Assembly (NCBI RefSeq): GCF_022213955.1
Contig: NZ_JAKNTW010000013.1
Location: 310,001 to 374,000 of the forward strand
Direction of reading: 5' to 3'
DNA: 64,000 bases
DNA from: Dolomitihabitans soli
Lineage (GTDB): Bacteria > Actinomycetota > Actinomycetes > Streptosporangiales > Streptosporangiaceae
The stretch's first letter is position 1; every line of letters begins with the position of its first letter. The notes beneath the pieces are model-generated. The model saw only the letters and a program-made list of their open reading frames with translations, was not told the DNA's origin and did not search any database. Position numbers and translations under genes: made by a program. This document shows, piece after piece, positions 60,996 through 64,000 of the stretch.

Positions 60996-61159
60996 CGCCT
61001 CTCAGCTGGAAAGGTCAGCGACGGAGTGACCGCGCCGGGAGGACCTCCAACACGATGAAAAACAGACATGAGCACCATGGATCGCCTCTTACCCCAGGCG
61101 CTCAGCCTTCACAGCCATTCACTCAAGCACCACAATAAGCCCATAAATCAGGGCGAAAT
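60996..61159. other. Spacer between ksgA and the NlpC/P60 gene
   Basis: This 164-bp stretch is AT-richer than its flanks and should hold the promoter of the NlpC/P60 gene. I looked for a c-di-AMP (ydaO-type) riboswitch, common before such genes, but did not see its conserved elements. Confidence 0.4.
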
Positions 61160-62023
61160 CTATGAAAGCGGGCGGTGCTCGGCGATGCGCGCAAAGTCCG
61201 TCACGCTGAGCCGCTCTCCCCGGCTTCCCGACGGGATGCCTGCCTTGTCCAGCGCCTCCTCGGCCCGCGCCGCCGTGCCCGCCCAGGAGGCCAGCGCGGC
61301 CCGCAACGTCTTGCGCCGCTGCGCGAACGCCGCGTCGATGACGGCGAACACCTCCTCGCGCGAAGCACTCGTGACGGGAGGTTCGCGACGAGCAAACGAA
61401 ACCAGGACGGAATCGACATTGGGCACCGGCCAGAAGACCGTGCGGCTCACCGCCCCGGCCCGGCGGACCTCCGCGTACCAAGCGGCCTTGACCGAGGGCA
61501 CACCATAGATCTTCGAACCGGGCGGGGCGGCCAGCCGGTCGCCCACCTCCGACTGGACCATGACCAGCCCCTTGCGGAGCGAGGGCAGCGTCTCCAGCAG
61601 GTGAAGCAGCACGGGCACCGACACGTTGTAGGGCAGGTTGGCGACCAGGGCGGTGGGCTCGGCGGGGAAGTCGGACGCCGACACCCTCATCGCGTCACCC
61701 GGCACCACGCTGAGCCGGTCGGCGTGCCCGGGATCGTGGTCGGCGACCGTGTGCGGGAGCTGGCCGGCGAGGACCGGGTCGATCTCCACCGCGATCACCC
61801 GTGCCGCCGCCGGAAGCAGCGCGAGCGTCAGTGAGCCGAGGCCCGGACCGACCTCCACGACGACGTCGTCCGGCTCCAGCGCGGCGATCCGCACGACGCG
61901 TCGCACGGTCCCGCCATCGATCACGAAGTTCTGTCCGAACCTCTTTGTCGGACGAAGGTCGAGCTTGTCCGCCAAATTACGTATTTCGACGGGACCCAGC
62001 AGGCTCACAATTGCACTCCCCAT
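61160..62023 (-). CDS. rsmA: 16S rRNA dimethyladenosine transferase KsgA/RsmA
   Basis: The enzyme dimethylates two adjacent adenosines near the 3' end of 16S rRNA during 30S maturation. [21 protein letters not shown] begins the SAM domain, motif I is [14 protein letters not shown], and the catalytic motif IV is [12 protein letters not shown]. The 287-residue protein is full length. The ATG at 62023 is used; an ATG 24 bp upstream would add MRDTWSDD. It lies upstream of the NlpC/P60 and ispE genes, an order conserved in actinobacteria. Confidence 0.95.
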   Translation of the reverse strand: MGSAIVSLLGPVEIRNLADKLDLRPTKRFGQNFVIDGGTVRRVVRIAALEPDDVVVEVGPGLGSLTLALLPAAARVIAVEIDPVLAGQLPHTVADHDPGHADRLSVVPGDAMRVSASDFPAEPTALVANLPYNVSVPVLLHLLETLPSLRKGLVMVQSEVGDRLAAPPGSKIYGVPSVKAAWYAEVRRAGAVSRTVFWPVPNVDSVLVSFARREPPVTSASREEVFAVIDAAFAQRRKTLRAALASWAGTAARAEEALDKAGIPSGSRGERLSVTDFARIAEHRPLS

Positions 62024-62185
62024 GTCATCCGACCAAGTGTCTCGCACCGAACACCCTGTGAAGGACCTCAGGTCTCCGACTTACCACCACCGGGAACCTG
62101 CACGAGAGGATCCACTGTGGATAACGTTGTCGCACGGGGGTTCGGCGGCAGAAACGGCATCTCCCCACCTGGAGTCAGCGCGATC
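62024..62185. promoter_or_regulatory. Divergent promoter region, ksgA and kinase gene
   Basis: The 162-bp spacer separates ksgA from the plus-strand protein kinase gene and must hold both promoters. GGAG at 62171 is the kinase ribosome site. No palindrome stands out. Confidence 0.4.
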
Positions 62186-64000
62186 ATGACCACGGAACAC
62201 CCTGGTGCGGAGCGCCTGCGCCCCACCGACCCCGAGTCCATCGGCCCCTACTCGCTGCTGGGCCGCCTGGGCGAGGGCGGGATGGGGACCGTCTACCTCG
62301 CGACGGGCACCGCCGGACGTCCGGTCGCCGTCAAGGTCGTCAAACCGCAGTACGCGGTGGTGGAGGGGTTCACCGCGCGCTTCCACGCCGAGGTCGACAA
62401 CGCCCGCCGGGTGGCGTCGTTCTGCACGGCCCAGGTGCTCGACAACGGCAACAACGACGACGGCCTGCCGTACATGGTCACCGAGTACATTCCGGGCACC
62501 CCGCTCTCGCGGCAGATCAGCGAGCATGGCGCGCTGGAGCCGGGACCGCTGCACGGGGTGGCGCTCGGGGTGGCCGCCGCGCTGGCCGCGATCCATGTCG
62601 CCGGGCTGGTGCACCGCGATCTCAAACCGGCCAACGTGATCCTGTCGATGTCCGGGCCACGGGTGATCGACTTCGGCATCTCCCGGGCGCTCGACCAGAC
62701 CCACGGGTTCACCATGTCCGGGGAGCTGATCGGCAGTCCGGGCTGGTGGGCCCCCGAGCAGGTGCGAGGTCTGGCGATCAGTCCAGCCGTCGACGTGTTC
62801 GCCTGGGGCTGCCTGGTGGCCTACGCGGGCAACGGCCGTCACCCGTACGGCAGAGGCGACGCGATCACCCTGGCCTCCCGGGTCATCAACGGCCCGCCCG
62901 ACCTCGGCACCCTCCCCGCCCCCCTCGACCGCCTCGTACGGCAGGCGACCGCGATGGACCCGGCGCAGCGGCCCTCCGCACAGGATCTCCTCCTCTCCCT
63001 GGTCGGCGGCGTCCCGGCCACGCCCCTCGCGAAGGAGCCCGAGAACCCTCCCACGCTGATCGCCACCGACCTGCTGGTCGAATCCTGGCAGCCCCCGGCC
63101 AACGTCGGCGACGACGCCACCCTGACCCTCAGCGCCCTCGGCGTCCCACCGGCGAACACACCGAACACACCGGACCCGGCGAACACGCCGAACACGCCAG
63201 ATATGGCGAACACACCGAACACGCCGGACGTGGCGAACACGCCGAACACGCCAGATATGGCGAACACACAGAACACACAGAACACGCCGGACATAGCGGA
63301 CACGGCGAACACGGCCGGCATCGCGGACCCCGCGGACACCGCGGCCTCCGCAGCCGTGGCGAGCACCGCGGACACGGAGAGCACCCGGCACCATAGACCG
63401 GCGAGCACCCGGCCCCAAGGACAGGCAAGCGCCCCAGACACGATCAGCGCCCAGCACCAAGGACCGGCGAGCGCCCCCGGCACGATCGACACCCGGCAAC
63501 AGGGAACGGAGCCCGGGATCGGCTCTGCCACCAGGGTCACGAGCGTTGCGGCCGAAGAGGGGCCCGGGATCGTGGAGCCGGTCGCCGTCCCGGTGCGGGC
63601 GAAGACCGCGGGACGCCGGTGGCTGATCGCCGCCGGGGCCGCCGTCGCGGCGCTGGCCGTGACCGCGGGCGTGCTGGCGGTCACGGCCTCGGACGACCCG
63701 CAGACCCCGTCCAGAGGCAAGGTCGCGGCGGGCGAGCAGATGACGGACGTCGGCCGGCGGATCACCAGCGGCTCCTACGTCGAGGACCCACAGCTGATCA
63801 TCTCCCGGCCGCCCGAGTGCGGCCTGGCCGACTTCGCGGGCGTCGTCGCGGTGACGGGACGCTTCTGCGTGATCAGATGGACCCTGCTGAACCCGGGCGG
63901 CATGGACGTGCTCCTCAGCCCCGACCCGTTGACCCTGATCGACGACCAGGGCACCGCCCACACCTCCCATGCCTCTTCCACCTCCCAGCCGAACAGCATC
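62186..64000 (+). CDS. Receptor serine/threonine protein kinase (3' end beyond window)
   Basis: The first 605 residues are present and the frame is open to the window end. The kinase domain (about residues 20-275) has the glycine loop LLGRLGEGGMGTVYLA, the ATP lysine in VAVKVVK, the catalytic loop VHRDLKPANVIL, DFGIS, and the APE motif in WWAPEQV. A linker of about 150 residues follows with NTPNTPD(M/V)A repeats and a T/A/D-rich part. One membrane helix lies at about residues 474-496 (WLIAAGAAVAALAVTAGVLAV), then an extracellular domain with two cysteines that resembles DUF4352-type domains. Its signal is unknown. Confidence 0.9.
   Translation, partial: MTTEHPGAERLRPTDPESIGPYSLLGRLGEGGMGTVYLATGTAGRPVAVKVVKPQYAVVEGFTARFHAEVDNARRVASFCTAQVLDNGNNDDGLPYMVTEYIPGTPLSRQISEHGALEPGPLHGVALGVAAALAAIHVAGLVHRDLKPANVILSMSGPRVIDFGISRALDQTHGFTMSGELIGSPGWWAPEQVRGLAISPAVDVFAWGCLVAYAGNGRHPYGRGDAITLASRVINGPPDLGTLPAPLDRLVRQATAMDPAQRPSAQDLLLSLVGGVPATPLAKEPENPPTLIATDLLVESWQPPANVGDDATLTLSALGVPPANTPNTPDPANTPNTPDMANTPNTPDVANTPNTPDMANTQNTQNTPDIADTANTAGIADPADTAASAAVASTADTESTRHHRPASTRPQGQASAPDTISAQHQGPASAPGTIDTRQQGTEPGIGSATRVTSVAAEEGPGIVEPVAVPVRAKTAGRRWLIAAGAAVAALAVTAGVLAVTASDDPQTPSRGKVAAGEQMTDVGRRITSGSYVEDPQLIISRPPECGLADFAGVVAVTGRFCVIRWTLLNPGGMDVLLSPDPLTLIDDQGTAHTSHASSTSQPNSI
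63158..63310. repeat. About 30-bp tandem repeats in the kinase linker
   Basis: Imperfect units such as GGCGAACACACCGAACAC encode ANTPNTPD repeats between the kinase domain and the membrane helix. Threonine-rich repeats like these could be phosphorylation sites. Confidence 0.7.

Noticed and set aside
60996-61159. A ydaO-type c-di-AMP riboswitch before the NlpC/P60 gene
   Set aside because: The conserved riboswitch elements are not visible in this 164-bp stretch.

Overview
The window is high-GC actinomycete chromosome. Codon third positions are strongly G/C, GTG and TTG starts are common, and genes are packed with ATGA, GTGA or TGATG start/stop overlaps. The housekeeping order matches the pth-rplY-prs-glmU / mfd-mazG-lipoprotein-eno-divIC-DUF501-ppx block and the ksgA-ispE pair known from Mycobacterium and Streptomyces. 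A member of the Streptosporangiales fits the gene content (serine/threonine kinases, CBM13 sugar proteins, NlpC/P60), but this is an inference and the species cannot be named from the sequence.

Layout. 1-11.6 kb: 5' part of a type II NADH dehydrogenase gene with a near-ideal Rex operator, a family 5 uracil-DNA glycosylase, a secreted four-repeat Ig-like protein, then the minus-strand housekeeping run mfd, SurA-like lipoprotein, mazG, eno, divIC, DUF501, ppx. 11.7-30.9 kb: an accessory block lying between mfd and pth. Its core (12.7-30.3 kb) reads as a complete sulfated-exopolysaccharide locus. PAPS supply and recycling are encoded by an APS kinase with a vestigial sulfurylase domain, CysN, CysD and CysQ. 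Three sulfotransferases, a polyprenyl-phosphate sugar primer, GT26 and GT2 glycosyltransferases, a Wzx flippase, an O-antigen polymerase/ligase, a Wzz-type copolymerase, an APH-fold kinase, a glycosidase-like lipoprotein and an unrecognised small membrane protein complete it. Two polycistronic arms, 15.4-22.6 kb (+) and 30.3-22.5 kb (-), collide tail to tail. 30.9-35.0 kb: pth, rplY, prs, glmU and tRNA-Gln(UUG).

35.3-45.4 kb: a fatty-acid desaturase with a palindromic operator and a TetR regulator carrying a long charged coiled-coil tail, a TetR/SDR pair, and a carbohydrate set (ROK repressor, PQQ-type sugar dehydrogenase and ThuA/DUF1080 protein). The last two proteins share an almost identical CBM13 module. 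45.5-48.8 kb: a transferred-looking DoxX/TetR/FAD-monooxygenase module between two 92-bp direct repeats, with a serine-recombinase fragment at one inner edge and a truncated methyltransferase at the other. Three copies of one operator tie its genes together. 48.9-57.1 kb: ppk behind a PHO box, a Nudix-phosphatase, a CYTH-CHAD polyphosphate-binding protein, a tautomerase, Tam methyltransferase with a divergent MarR, and a DHFR-like reductase. 57.2-64 kb: an ABC-F ATPase, ispE with a repetitive insertion, an NlpC/P60 hydrolase, ksgA, and a receptor serine/threonine kinase cut by the window end.

A recurring theme is short in-frame or near-gene tandem duplication: inside the small membrane protein, the GT26 N terminus, IspE, the TetR tail and the kinase linker, and as degenerate echoes of gene 3' ends in spacers. 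The strongest candidate for an undescribed system is the sulfated-exopolysaccharide locus with its small membrane protein.
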